Positions 22,166 through 33,089 of a DNA stretch of 64,000 nucleotides are shown here, one piece after another (within the stretch, counting starts at the first letter, position 1; every line of letters begins with the position of its first letter). The position numbers were made by a program, and so were the translations under genes. The notes beneath the pieces were generated by a model that made no database searches, was not told the DNA's origin, and worked only from the letters and a program-made list of their open reading frames with translations. Origin of the DNA: Adiantum capillus-veneris (lineage: Eukaryota; Streptophyta; Polypodiopsida; Polypodiales; Pteridaceae); contig CM043960.1 of the NCBI GenBank assembly GCA_014529385.2, positions 118,304,043 to 118,368,042 of the forward strand. Reading direction: 5' to 3'.

Positions 22166-23254
22166 TTACCCTTGTCGGTTCCCCTGCCCTGAATCTACTA
22201 CTAGGAGGTAAATGTGATGGTTCCGCTTCGAACCTTGGACCTGGAGTGGTATATGTGTGGATTGAACTGCACTACCTCGATTGGTATCCATTGACTCTCT
22301 GGAATGTAATGATCCCATTGGTCCGGGCTTCGAGTACTGAGGTTGACTGAAAGAGTCAGCAGCCTGAGTTCTTTGTCCTCCTGTCGTCATTGGGTTTTGC
22401 CCTCCATTTGTTGGTGCTGGTCTTTGTGAGCTAGAAGTAACATAATACTGATGTAGTGGTCCCCCAAAGTATGTATATCCTTCTAATTCTTTCTTGCCCA
22501 TTGTTGAGTATTGCCTCCCATACTTGTCGTAAGCGGCAATTTTCACTTCCGATCCCTCTGTGTAGGTAAAGACATAAAGTCTTTTTTGGTCTGTCAACTC
22601 TCCGGTGTAGGGTTCTTCACATCTATAATAGAGATCTTGCTCCCCATTATTATATTTGTATAGCCCCACAAAGATGTTATCAGTGTTGATCCTTGTAGTT
22701 TCATTCTCTCTTCTTAACCTCGCATCAGGGAAGTTCATTATTGGTGCTTTCTCCTCAAGTTCTTCATCTACTTTGGCTTTGGTGCCCATCAATCCCCACT
22801 TGTCCACAATGTTAGGGTTTAGGACTACCAAGTACATGGTACCCTCGTCATCTAGATATCTATCTCCGCTATAGCTCACAGGCACTAAGTCCTTGAACTC
22901 ACTAGGTCTCTCTTCTATCTTTACACAATAGCGGTCCATTCCATCTTTGTAGATCTTGGCACCTTGCTCATTGTTGTACTGGTATTTTATGAACAATAGC
23001 TTCATGGTGGCGGAAGGGTTTGATGATCCTGCTGCCATATTTTCTCTGTTGTTCAGGTTCAGGTGTTCCACGTGTTCGTTGAAAATCTCGTAAGATCTCT
23101 CCGAAGAAGTATCAGAGACACTTTCTTCAAAGATCGGCTCTAATGGTTGCACCCAACTTTGGTTTACACTTCCCTCGGTTGATATGACACTTGCTGGTTC
23201 CCCTTGTTTTGGTTGGTTATTCTGGAGGTTCCTGCCCGATCTCAAATTCATCAA
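22166..23254 (-). other. extra N-terminal ORF upstream of gag (fossil element part)
   Basis: A 362-codon minus-strand frame begins MMNLRSGRNLQNNQPKQ and lies between the 5' leader array and gag. The first ~90 residues are acidic and Ser-rich. The middle has aromatic-rich blocks (YRCEEPYTGELTD, LYVFTYTEGSEVKIAAY, YTYFGGPLHQYYV). The end is Gln/Pro-rich. No zinc or enzymatic motif is seen. It may be the first part of gag or a lineage-specific protein. Confidence 0.5.
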
Positions 23255-23419
23255 TTCCCCTAAAGGACTTTAACTTTTCCGTCTCGGCAATTTGTTTTCC
23301 CCAAGTTTTTGTGGTCAGAATTGATCCAAACTGATTGATACTTGGTCAATTGTTTAATCTTGTCAGTTGGACAACTTCTGTTTCATCAAGTGAGAATTTT
23401 GTTGCAGTTATGCTGAAAA

Positions 23420-24139
23420 AGACATTATACGCGTATGATGTCTTTTTTCACAGATTTAGACTATTTTGGTTATGCTCACTCTCAGTAGGCCCCTTATGCT
23501 CTTTCCACTCACAAAATTCAGTTTGAACTCTGTTTGAGCAAGTTATGGCTAATTTAGGCTTTTCTTGGCAATTTTCCGCTTTTAACTTGTTTTTTGGGTC
23601 AATTGTGATGCAAATGGGATGAAACTTGAAATATAACCTCTAGACAGCTATTACAATGGATCTGTGTTGGCAAAGTATCAAAATATGTCCAAAATTAGGT
23701 AAAAGACATCATACGCGTATGATGTTTCATCAATTTGGGTCAAAACTTGATATTTATGCTTCCTACAGTGCTTGTAACAATCTTGTCAGGTCAGATATCA
23801 AAATTAAGCAGTGGATGTGTTAAAAGACATTATACGCGTATGATGTCTTTTGTCCCAGATTTTGACTATTTTTGGTTTTAAACCTTCTCCAATGTTTATA
23901 ATTGAGTTTCAAGTGTTTTTGTCAGGTTTGAATGTAAAAACAAGATCTGAATCCAAAATTTCCTATTCTTTGCGTTTCTTGGACTCCGACTTGTCTTTTT
24001 GGGTTTCTTTGAGTGTTAATGCTCTTGTTTTAAGTTGAAATTAGGGTATAACCCCCCTTTTGAACACTCTAGTAAAGTCAAAATTTCTGTTTTGGTCTCT
24101 GTTTGGTCATTTAGACATCATACGCGTATGATGTCTAAA
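23420..24139. repeat. palindrome array, 5' leader side (4 copies)
   Basis: Copies lie at 23420-23443, 23704-23727, 23824-23847 and 24113-24136, with start-to-start steps of 284, 120 and 289 bp. The last copy is perfect and extends to 30 bp (24110-24139). The copies at 23420 and 23824 have the same single arm change as the copy at 10987, and the one at 23704 has one change at its right end. Spacer sequence aligns with the 3'-side array (for example TTTGAGCAAGTTATGGC at 23533 with TTTGGTCAAGTTTTGGC at 11099, at the same offset from the palindrome). It lies between PBS and the first ORF. Confidence 0.9.
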
Positions 24140-24655
24140 GTTGCAGATTTCCAGGTTTTTTGGCACAGAATCCTTCCTAAAGCTTTCTCAAGTGCTCAGC
24201 AACTCCCAGATACACAGAAAATTTCTCAGACTTTTGTTTATTGCAAGTTTCACTACTAACTCGACGGTTTAGTGATCTAACATGCAATCAACCATATCAA
24301 GCAAATACTCCAATGATTACTAGCTCTAGATCAGGATCAAATGAAGTCCTACCTAAGCTATTCCTAATCATAAAATGGGTTTGGTAATTGTGATTTTAAA
24401 GAGATCCACTGCCACTCACGGACTAGCAAATTCTTCTTCTATCAACAACTACTCAACACCAACAAAACAACAAACAATTCTAAGCTAAACTAAAAATACT
24501 GTCAACACGGAAGACCCAGGAATACCCCACTTCCTAGTATCTCTCAAGATCTTTGGAGTCCACCACTCCTAGATCTTTTCTAACTAAAGTATACAAAGTA
24601 GTTTATACGACTCACCTCGTAGGATTAGTCTAAGGTCACCTACTTAGGGCTCTCG

Positions 24656-24673
24656 TCCCCGGCAGCGGCGCCA
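24656..24673 (-). other. primer binding site, tRNA-Asp type
   Basis: Two bases inside the 5' LTR the minus strand reads TGGCGCCGCTGCCGGGGA. It differs at one base from TGGCGCCGTTGCCGGGGA, the complement of a plant tRNA-Asp 3' end that is used by Athila/Tat-type gypsy elements. Confidence 0.8.
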
Positions 24674-24675
24674 AA

Positions 24676-25301
24676 TGTTAAGGCGGTTACGCCGCTAGCG
24701 GAAGCTAAATAGCGAGAACTCAACCAACAACAGAATTTGTCAGACGAGGACGGAGCTTGACCCGCAGGCGCATGGAAACAACTAGGTGGGTGTCAAATCA
24801 CCTACTCGACCTTCTAATGACAATCACTACTAAGGAAATCAAATCTAAGTTCTAAAATACGCAAGTGACTGAAATCCGTACTACGAATGAATGCTATACG
24901 AAACAGGATCTAGAATCATTGAATTGATCTCAAACTCAAGGGGAAGTCTATACACTAGGTAAGAACAACACCCTAAAGACTTGAACTGCAAAATCAACCT
25001 ATAACCACTCCGTGCGGTAAACGCGTATGAAGACGGGCCGAAAAATACAGGTGATCGAAACTTGACCCCGATGGTACCAATGTGTAGCTCTACTCGTTGT
25101 GGTTCTATAGATATGCTGCACGCTCCATTCCGGCACACGAGTTGGAAGAAAACTCACACCGAAGCTCGTAGGAACTTACCACACATAGAAGCCGATAGCG
25201 CGCACTCTTGGTATCTATGCGTAGCTCTCGCCGTTGCTAACACAATGGTGGTGTCGCTTTTCCAATGGCGGCTCCGTAGCTCGCGTAGCAAGTAGATAAG
25301 A

Positions 25302-25370
<69 letters not shown>

Positions 25371-25645
25371 ACACAGTCACGGCGCTCAAAAACTCACCCT
25401 TGATTAATAAAACTGAATCTCTTTTAGGTTATATACCTCAGCCTTGGAGGTGAGAACATCTCTAACTAATTACATCGGCAAGTGAAATTACTTCGAAATT
25501 ACAAGCTGGAAACTCAATTGAGTCCCGTTACTTAATGAATGGCTCCAATCAAAATCAATGTCGGAAAGACATTTATTACAATCAATGGTTACAAAAATGA
25601 TGAGTGTGAGCAAAAATGTGGATGTGATCCTCTGCTGGCTCAACA
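24676..25645 (-). repeat. right (5') LTR of the 16.5-kb gypsy element
   Basis: 970 bp with the same ends as the left LTR. It contains (TC)n at about 25305-25368 and the 10-mer ACGCGTATGA at 25021-25030. Single-base differences from the left LTR are nearly all C/T or G/A, the pattern expected from methyl-cytosine decay. ACGTG follows directly at 25646-25650. Confidence 0.92.
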
Positions 25646-25650
25646 ACGTG

Positions 25651-26189
25651 CCTTGGCTCCCTCCCCTCTCACTCAGCCTTTGACTAAGGCTGGGTTCACA
25701 GTAGGTGGCGGTAGGAAATCGAAGCCTGTTGCCAGCGAATGGGAGCCCTGCACGTCAGTCTCCTTGTTCACACAGGCGGCGGCAGCTCTGGAAAAAGGTG
25801 CCAGCTCGCGGAAGCAATCCCGCATTTCACTTCCGACCCCCCCTCGCCCATCTTCTCTTCCACCCTCCACGTGTGCTACCTTTTCATTTTGCAGGTCCTT
25901 TTTAAAAATTAAACAAATTGTTCTTTTGTCTTCTTATGTTGCTTCCACCCATCCCCAAAGTTCACACTGGGCGGCGGTACGAACCACCCATTCTCTCTTC
26001 CACCCTCCCCACTGTGAACGTTTAGCGGTGGAAGAGCGAATAATCCATGTCCTCCACCCGGAACATGGCGTTCTGGAGGTTATCTTCCGCCGTGTTGATG
26101 TGAACCCATCCTAAACCTCCAACTCAAAGGGTGTTAATGATGCATTTTTTGAATTTTCTCTATTGTTGTGACACCTGCACAAAGCGACC
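25651..26189. other. flanking sequence, no gene recognised
   Basis: This continues the pre-insertion sequence of 9.1 kb (GGCCTCCACGTG then CCTTGGCTCC). GGTTCACAGTAGGTGGCGG at about 25693 and the related AGTTCACACTGGGCGGCGG at about 25959, with an inverted CACTGTGAAC at about 26009, suggest a worn DNA-transposon remnant. The plus-strand ORF that starts near 25539 crosses the LTR edge and is not a gene. Confidence 0.35.
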
Positions 26190-27425
26190 TTGTTCCTCAC
26201 GTGACAACCTTAGGTGTCGCATGCGGGTGGAGGCCCCTTTGGTGGACTTGCTTGGGGTTGCGGGGGGTTCATGGGTTGGGTGCAAGGGAAGGTGCTACCT
26301 GTGCGGGGGATTTTTTGTGGGTGACAGGCAAGGGAGACCCTGGGAAGGGAGTTCTCGACTATCTGCACCCCTCCCTTGGGTGTATGGTATCCATCTGAAG
26401 GATTATTTTTGAAACCTCCGACATAGACAACTACCTGGCTTCTCTGGCAAAAGGTTCCTCTGGTTCTGTGTGGGTACCCATTCGGTGGTGGTCGAGGTGG
26501 CTCTGGTGGGATGTTAGCGTTCGGTGGTGGCGAGGAGGGCTTGGTTGGTTGTCGGTGTGTGGACTAGTTGTTCGGGGCTTGATGGTCGATGCTGCTTTTT
26601 CGAGTTTTGCAGATGCATGGCCCACCTTCTTAGCCAGGTTCTTGGTTTTGTCATTATGCTGTGTTGCTGGGATTGGCCGTTTGGTGGCTCATTCCCTTCT
26701 CTCTGTGGCCCGGATGGGCCGGTGATGAGGGCTTCGAACGCCGCCCATTCTCTGGGCAGGCTTCTCTCGGCATGGGCTTTGCGGGACATGGATGCTCACA
26801 AGAAGTGTTAGAAATTTTCTCATGTAGGAAAACGGAGTCTTTTCCAGTGTTTTTCATACAATGAATAACATCATGAGCTTCTGATCGAGAGGCACCGCAT
26901 ACCTAGCTAGGTACGATTGGGGGCAGGGGACCACCGGCCCCCCCACCGGGCCGGCGGTCCCCTGCCCCCAATCGTACCTAGCTAGGTATGCGGTGCCTCT
27001 TTCACAGAAGCTCATGATGTTGAGGTAAGTCACAATGTGGGAATTATTGTGCGAATTTGTCGAAAAGTTCTTGTGGCTGGTGATGTCTATTTTTTTGTTG
27101 CGGTATGTATGGTGATCTTTGAGCTATAGGTTTGTGTGTTGGTCTATCTGTTGGGGTGGATCCCTTGTTAGCCAAATGTCTATGCTCTTGAGGAAGATGC
27201 TCGTTGGGGGTGGGAGCCTTAGGGGCATGTATGGCAGCCTCAAGGGTGTTGTTCTTGGGTGTGTTTTGCTAAGGAATATACGGTTGTGGGATGTTCTGGC
27301 TCTTGGATGTATCTATGTTGCTCCATGGCACGGTTGGTGCATGGAGTTGTAATTGTATTTTTTTAATGATAATCTAATCACTCACATTCTGTGAGTTTGG
27401 GAAAAACGAGTTTTAATACAATTTC
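26190..27425 (+). mobile_element. LINE 3'-UTR-like sequence interrupted by a foldback element
   Basis: A G/T-rich, non-coding stretch with many TGGTGG and TTGGTTG words ends in the hairpin ACTCACA-TTC-TGTGAGT (27380-27396) and GTTTTAATACAATTT. The same ending closes the stretch at 7.9-8.8 kb. The foldback element at about 26797-27075 lies inside it. Assignment is by composition and shared ends. Confidence 0.4.
26797..27075. repeat. foldback repeat, copy 1, with 155-bp hairpin core
   Basis: Positions 26867-27021 form a near-perfect inverted repeat with arms of about 70 bp. The outer arm reads AACATCATGAGCTTCTG and the inner part GGCACCGCATACCTAGCTAG then GATTGGGGGCAGGGGACC. The only large mismatch is a 5-base block. 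The loop region is C/G-rich (CCCCCACCGGG). Flanks are shared with copy 2 and start with CACAAGAA, with an inverted TTCTTGTG at the far end, possible short terminal repeats. Confidence 0.8.
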
Positions 27426-27499
27426 ACTCATTCATTTGGAGTGAAATAAAAAAATTGAGCAAAATAATTTGATTACAATCGAATTTCTTTTGCAACATA
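27426..27499. other. short intergenic spacer
   Basis: AT-rich, nothing recognised. Confidence 0.4.
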
Positions 27500-27844
27500 A
27501 TATTGTGCACCACGAGTTGGATGATCCATCTTCATCAAAAAAGAAAAAGCCTAGCAAACATGCCCATACAGGTGGGCTGTCATATCATTGGGTGATAGTA
27601 GCTAAATTGGCGTGATGCTTGAGGTTGTTTTATATACCGGGTGGGAACTGGGTATGGATCAACGATCCCAATTGACACGGGGTACATTGACCGATCAAGA
27701 TCGCCATTTGTTCTTGAGATTAGCGGGGAGAAAAATTATTCTCAAGATGTTGGGCCTAATCTAAGTACTCCCCACCACCTCGCGTTGCAAATTTGATCCC
27801 TAGCCGGTAGGGTTAGAGGCCAATGTCATAACCATTATATGCAT
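27500..27844 (-). mobile_element. possible tRNA-derived SINE
   Basis: The minus strand near 27840-27775 reads TGGTTATGACATTGGCCTCT and then GGGATCAAATTTGC. These resemble the A box and B box (GGTTCRAATCC) of RNA polymerase III promoters at tRNA-like spacing. No cloverleaf can be drawn, so it is not a tRNA gene. It abuts foldback copy 2. The 3' end is not clear. Confidence 0.35.
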
Positions 27845-28118
27845 CACAAGAAGATTTAAAAAATTTCTCATGTAAAAAAACAGAGTCTTTTTCAGTGTTT
27901 TTCATACAATGCATAACATCATGAGCTTTTGCTCGAGAGGCACCGCATACCTAGCTAGGTACAATTGGGGGCAGGGGACCATCGGTCCCCCCCACTAGGC
28001 CGGCAGTCACCTGCTCCCAATCGTACCGGTATGCGGTGCCTCCCTCGGAGAAGCTCATGATGTTGAGGTAAGTCACAAGGTGGGAATTATTGTGAGAATT
28101 TGTCCAAAACTTCATGTG
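27845..28118. repeat. foldback repeat, copy 2, with 150-bp hairpin core
   Basis: The hairpin core is 27915-28064. It is homologous to copy 1 across the flanks too (TTTCTCATGTA, CAGTGTTTTTCATACAATG, GGTAAGTCACAA). One arm lacks about 8 bp of the CTAGCTAG centre that the other arm keeps, and the inner arms have more mismatches than in copy 1, so this copy looks older. TGCAT occurs at 27840-27844 and at 28123-28127, a possible target duplication. Confidence 0.75.
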
Positions 28119-28725
28119 CGAGTGCATCTTTTAATTGTAGATGTGAGGGTATATGAATCCAAAAATGCTGATCTAAGCATTAAAACAAATTTCCAGGCTC
28201 TACGCATAAGATCTAAAAACGGGGTCGCTTTTGCATGGGATTATTGATCCCATGCCCATGGCCCCATGGCAATTATAGCTAAGGTGCTTGAATAGTGTGC
28301 TCAAGGTTGAGGATTCAAGCATTGCCTATCGGATCTATCCAAGGTGATGCATGGACACGTCCTCTTCAGGCTGATTAGAAACAAACAGTTCATCAAATAA
28401 TAAGTGTACATCATAGTGCGATGTAGGCATGCAAAGGACATTATTGTTTTTTCAGTATCTTTGGTTCTTGACTCTTCAGGCTTGGTAGTCGTCTTATGCA
28501 TTGCTTTTATCCATTTTTTTTATTTTATGAAGCAAAAGACCGTGGCAATAGAATATGTTAAAGACAAAATGTGATTCTCTAAGTAGCTCTCATACTTCAG
28601 GATTGTGTGCCCCATTTCGTATATGTTGTCCCTCAAGGCACCCATGGTGCTTGATCATGGGTGCCTTGAGCATTATTGTAGATTCTTTTCTAGGTTAGAA
28701 AATACTAGTATGGTTGGCACCCTTC

Positions 28726-28728
<3 letters not shown>
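28119..28728. other. intergenic with a tRNA-like promoter motif
   Basis: TAGCTAAGGTG (28276-28286) and GGATTCAAGC (28311-28320) resemble A and B boxes, perhaps a SINE head. CAAGGCACCCATGGTGC and GATCATGGGTGCCTTGAG at about 28636-28672 form a short inverted repeat. No gene is seen. Confidence 0.3.
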
Positions 28729-28765
<37 letters not shown>

Positions 28766-28900
28766 GCAATATATATTTCTTTGAATGCACTCAATTGCCA
28801 CACAATCAGAGCCGGTCGGATGAAAGATATCACATCACGCAAGAAGAGGGGGGGGAGGAGGGTGGTTCCGGGATCCCTCCCGCTTTTATAATAGTATAGA
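28729..28900 (-). mobile_element. Helitron 5' end, copy 1, with (CT)n
   Basis: At 28900 the minus strand begins TCTATACTATTATAAAAG and is preceded by A, as expected for Helitron insertion between A and T. A G-rich stretch follows, and (CT)n lies at 28729-28761. The 3' end was not found. The same terminus type occurs at 56384 and 57356. Confidence 0.5.
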
Positions 28901-28919
28901 TAACTTGTCCATTTCTAGG

Positions 28920-30312
28920 TTAATATAACTCATCCACTCATAATTGCGAGTTTGGCCAAAATAAAAAAGAATTCATTAGACATTTGCTACAGTACTTATA
29001 GAAACTTTTCGTCAATGTTTAAGAGATCAGAGAAAACCTCAAGCACTACATGGGCCTTGAGGGGACAACATTTTCAAAAAGGGTTGTTAAAATTCATAAG
29101 CAAGAAACCTCATTTTTTCCTTATCTAGTGGATTCGTTCGAGATTCATTCAAAGATCTGTGGTTTGAAGTCCCTCAATGGGCACTATCCGAGCTATCGAT
29201 GCAATTTAGTGTCCATTCATTGGATTGTGCAGAATTTAGTGCTTTCACGCTCGATCTCATTAAATTGAGCTACAATAATTTTTTTCTCAAAGACTTGACG
29301 GTCTGGCTTTCCAAATCTGCTTCTGATAGCACTATCTGGTGATTTGTATGCTCACCAAAATTGCTTGGTTTTAAAATCATCGCCCTCCCATAACTAACTC
29401 ATTCATAAAGAAGAATATCTTCCACCTCCATTGTACCCATTTGCAAATTTTGATGGCAAGACCTTGTGAGGATGGCAGTCTTTAAATAAATGCAAAGAAA
29501 CCTCTAAAGATGCGATGTATATAGAGCGAGTATCAGTGCCAATCCCTCTAGCAAGAACCTTATTACCCATTGGGATAGTCCCCTCAGAGTACCTTTCAAG
29601 TGAATATCTTCATTGTGCTTGGCCATTTCATCTCCCAAATATTTTTTATAAACTTCAACCAACTTCTTCTAGCCAATTCAGCCTCCATAATTTAATGAGC
29701 GAAGTGAGCCAATCGACTTCGTAAATCAGCTTGCTATAAGTTTCCTATGGTTTTGGAAGCTCGTAAATTATGTCCTTAATCCAATGCCAAGGTTTCCAAT
29801 CGATCTTTGCCCCGACAATAGGCATTGGACAATTGTAGGGAACGTCTGAGACTTTACTTATCAATAGCCTTTCATTAGATTGACGTTATGTTGCACCACT
29901 AAAGTGGTCCACATCCTTCCAATAGAAATTGTCATTGTCAAAGAAATGTGCTAACTTAGGGATCCCTTTGTAATTCACCAATCGGAAACTTCCCTACGAA
30001 AGGTATTCAAGGACCCACCTCCTAGCTTGGAGAGCCAAGGGGACTAGTGAAGGAGGGAGCATCTCAAGTATCTAAATGTCTCCCCGCATTCCCATGGAAA
30101 TGCCACTTTGTTGCACTTTCTTCTTCTTCTCTAGCTTCTAGGGCTTAGGTAGGGTTAGGCTCATGGAGTCCTAACCCTCTTGGTCTGCAGTGGCTCACCC
30201 ATGCAGCCTTCAAGCTTCAAAAAATCCACCTTGGAGCAAGCATTTTGTCATGCACTTTAACCTCCTTCCATTGGTCTCCTTGAAAAGTAAACTTTACTTT
30301 GTCAATCATATC
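28920..30312 (-). mobile_element. LINE ORF2 C-terminal fragment and 3' tail
   Basis: In minus sense, worn coding sequence reads QWKEVKVHDKMLAPRW (about 30270), VNYKGIPKLAHFFDND (about 30000), PMPIVGAKIDWKPWHW, LARGIGTDTRSIY and SLHLFKDCHP (about 29490-29540). The blocks match those of the plus-strand LINE at 1.2-4.2 kb (LEVHDKFFSPHW, INNKGIKHIGQL, TREIGPDR, THLFKECP), so both belong to one family and this is its zf-RVT end. Multiple stops and shifts are present. A hairpin (28936-28951) and the 29038-29072 word shared with 5957-5993 mark the tail. The copia LTR at 30318 begins right where the LINE match stops. Confidence 0.65.
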
Positions 30313-30317
30313 ACAAG

Positions 30318-31663
30318 TGTTACCATATATGTGGTAGTGATATGTGTGAACACACTTAGGGTTGTCAGGACACTTTTTCCCTCAGTAGGAGTTTTTTTCC
30401 TCGTGCTTTGTATATACTCTACAACTAGCTTACCTTTCCATTTGAAAACTGAGCAATATTCATTACGTTTTGTGCCTTGAGCTTCTTCATCTTCTCCAAG
30501 TGGTGTGTGCATCTCTACAACCCTAATTCCAACAATTGGGGTATGAGAGGAGGTTGTGTCCTCTCCTGCATAGTCACCATTGTCACCAACATCCCCCTGC
30601 TCACTTTCTCCAAATTGTCGGCCTCCATTTCCACTATAGGTAGTATTGTGCAAGCAATTTTGTCCTTTTGTGCAAAAAACAATTCAATGCTATTTTTTGC
30701 AGAACATATCTCTTACAGTGCTCTTTGGGTTGTGTTATATAGCACGTGTTAGTCCTACTTCATTTTTCCTCTTTTGGATTAATTTTCACATTAGGTGCAA
30801 GCACTCACCATGGCTGGCAACAACACAAATGTTTTCAAGACCTTTGTTGATGAGGAGAAACTTAGATGGGGATAACTAGGGCTTGCATAATGATGCACAT
30901 TCGTGTGTCAAAGGAGTTTGGAATTTTCTATAGGTCGTTGATGTATGCCTATCTTCCATGGATACTGGTTCTGTTGAGGATGTTGCAGGTTCTAGTAGGT
31001 CTATTGCTACTAGAGTTGTTTTGCCTATAACTAAGCAATCTCGTTGGGATATTGCAGATGCATAGGCTCATGCATTGATTGAATTATCTATGAAGCACTC
31101 TATTACGTATGCATTGATTGCATCATCTATGAAGCACACTATTACTCCTCACATTTGCTCAGCAAAAGCAACAAAACAAGCTTGGGATATTATGAATGAT
31201 CTTTACGCAAGTGGCAATGAGCCTAAAATTGCATTTTTATGTAAAGATTTGGCATCAAAGATTATGCAAGAGGAAGATGACATGGACACTTTTCTTGATG
31301 GTATCAAGGATATCAATGAGAAACTCATTTCCAATGGTTCACTTGAGCAAACTATTCTTGATGTGTTGCCAGACTTTTGCTAGTACTTGGAGACTTATGA
31401 CCCAAGGAAACCCTTAAGCTATCAAGTTTGATGCACTATGCACATTGCTATTACAAGAGTCACTTTCAAGAAAGAATAGGGCTATACAACATGCAGTTGA
31501 ACAGGCTTTTGTTGTTGCTCAAAGAAAAGGTGATAATAGCAATGCGGCCACTTCTCACTCGTTCTCTAGTGCTTCTACTTGCAGCAACTTGTCTAGAAAC
31601 TTTGGTGAAAAAGGCAAGAAGATGATATGTTTCCATTATTGCAAGGCTAATGATCACTTGATG
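30318..31663 (+). mobile_element. Ty1/copia 5' portion (LTR and gag)
   Basis: An LTR at 30318-30534 (TGTTACCATA...AATTCCAACA) matches the inverted LTR of the copia at 45.4-50.6 kb but with many differences. A worn PBS follows. From about 30810 the plus strand encodes the same gag as that element (AGNNTNVFKTF, SKATKQAWDIMNDLYASGNE, EEDDMDTFLDGIKDINEKL). It stops after the start of the zinc knuckle, so pol is missing. This is an old, broken copy with several interruptions, probably inserted into the LINE on its left. Confidence 0.8.
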
Positions 31664-32995
<1,332 letters not shown>

Positions 32996-33089
32996 ATGTG
33001 TGTGTACCATCTCAAGGAAATTATTCTTTTCTTTTGAAACGTTGGGATTCTACCAGCAATATTGTTGTGGTTCATCAACACAGAGAAAA

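Larger units (their letters stand above)
9132..25645 (-). mobile_element. 16.5-kb Ty3/gypsy LTR retrotransposon, structurally complete, coding strand minus
   Basis: LTRs at 9132-10129 and 24676-25645 begin TGTTAAGG and end GGCTCAACA. ACGTG duplications flank the element. A tRNA-Asp-type PBS and a polypurine tract sit at the inner LTR edges. Coding order in minus sense is an extra N-terminal ORF, gag with zinc knuckles, protease, RT, RNase H, doubled integrase zinc module, integrase core, a second retropepsin-like domain, a basic repeat region, a long 3' non-coding region and a short 3' ORF. PBS, size and order point to the Tat/Athila side of plant gypsy elements; exact lineage is not settled. 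The LTRs differ at about 14 single sites by eye (about 1.5%) plus a few indels, so it is young, perhaps around a million years depending on rate. Pol looks broken in a few places (about four); gag-protease is open. Confidence 0.93.

Noticed and set aside
10987-24139. Regularly spaced palindromes as a CRISPR-like array
   Set aside because: Spacers are ~260 bp, homologous to each other and AT-rich, there are no cas genes, and the setting is a plant retroelement.
25539-26114. 191-codon plus-strand ORF
   Set aside because: It starts inside the right LTR and crosses its edge and the target duplication; no family match.
26190-26860. Overlapping ORFs in a G/T-rich stretch as a host gene
   Set aside because: Open frames on both strands arise from skewed composition; peptides show no domain and the stretch resembles a LINE 3' UTR.
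27775-27840. tRNA gene on the minus strand
   Set aside because: Promoter-like boxes only; arms do not pair, so at most a SINE head.
28276-28320. tRNA gene
   Set aside because: A- and B-box-like words exist but no cloverleaf with anticodon and acceptor stem can be drawn.
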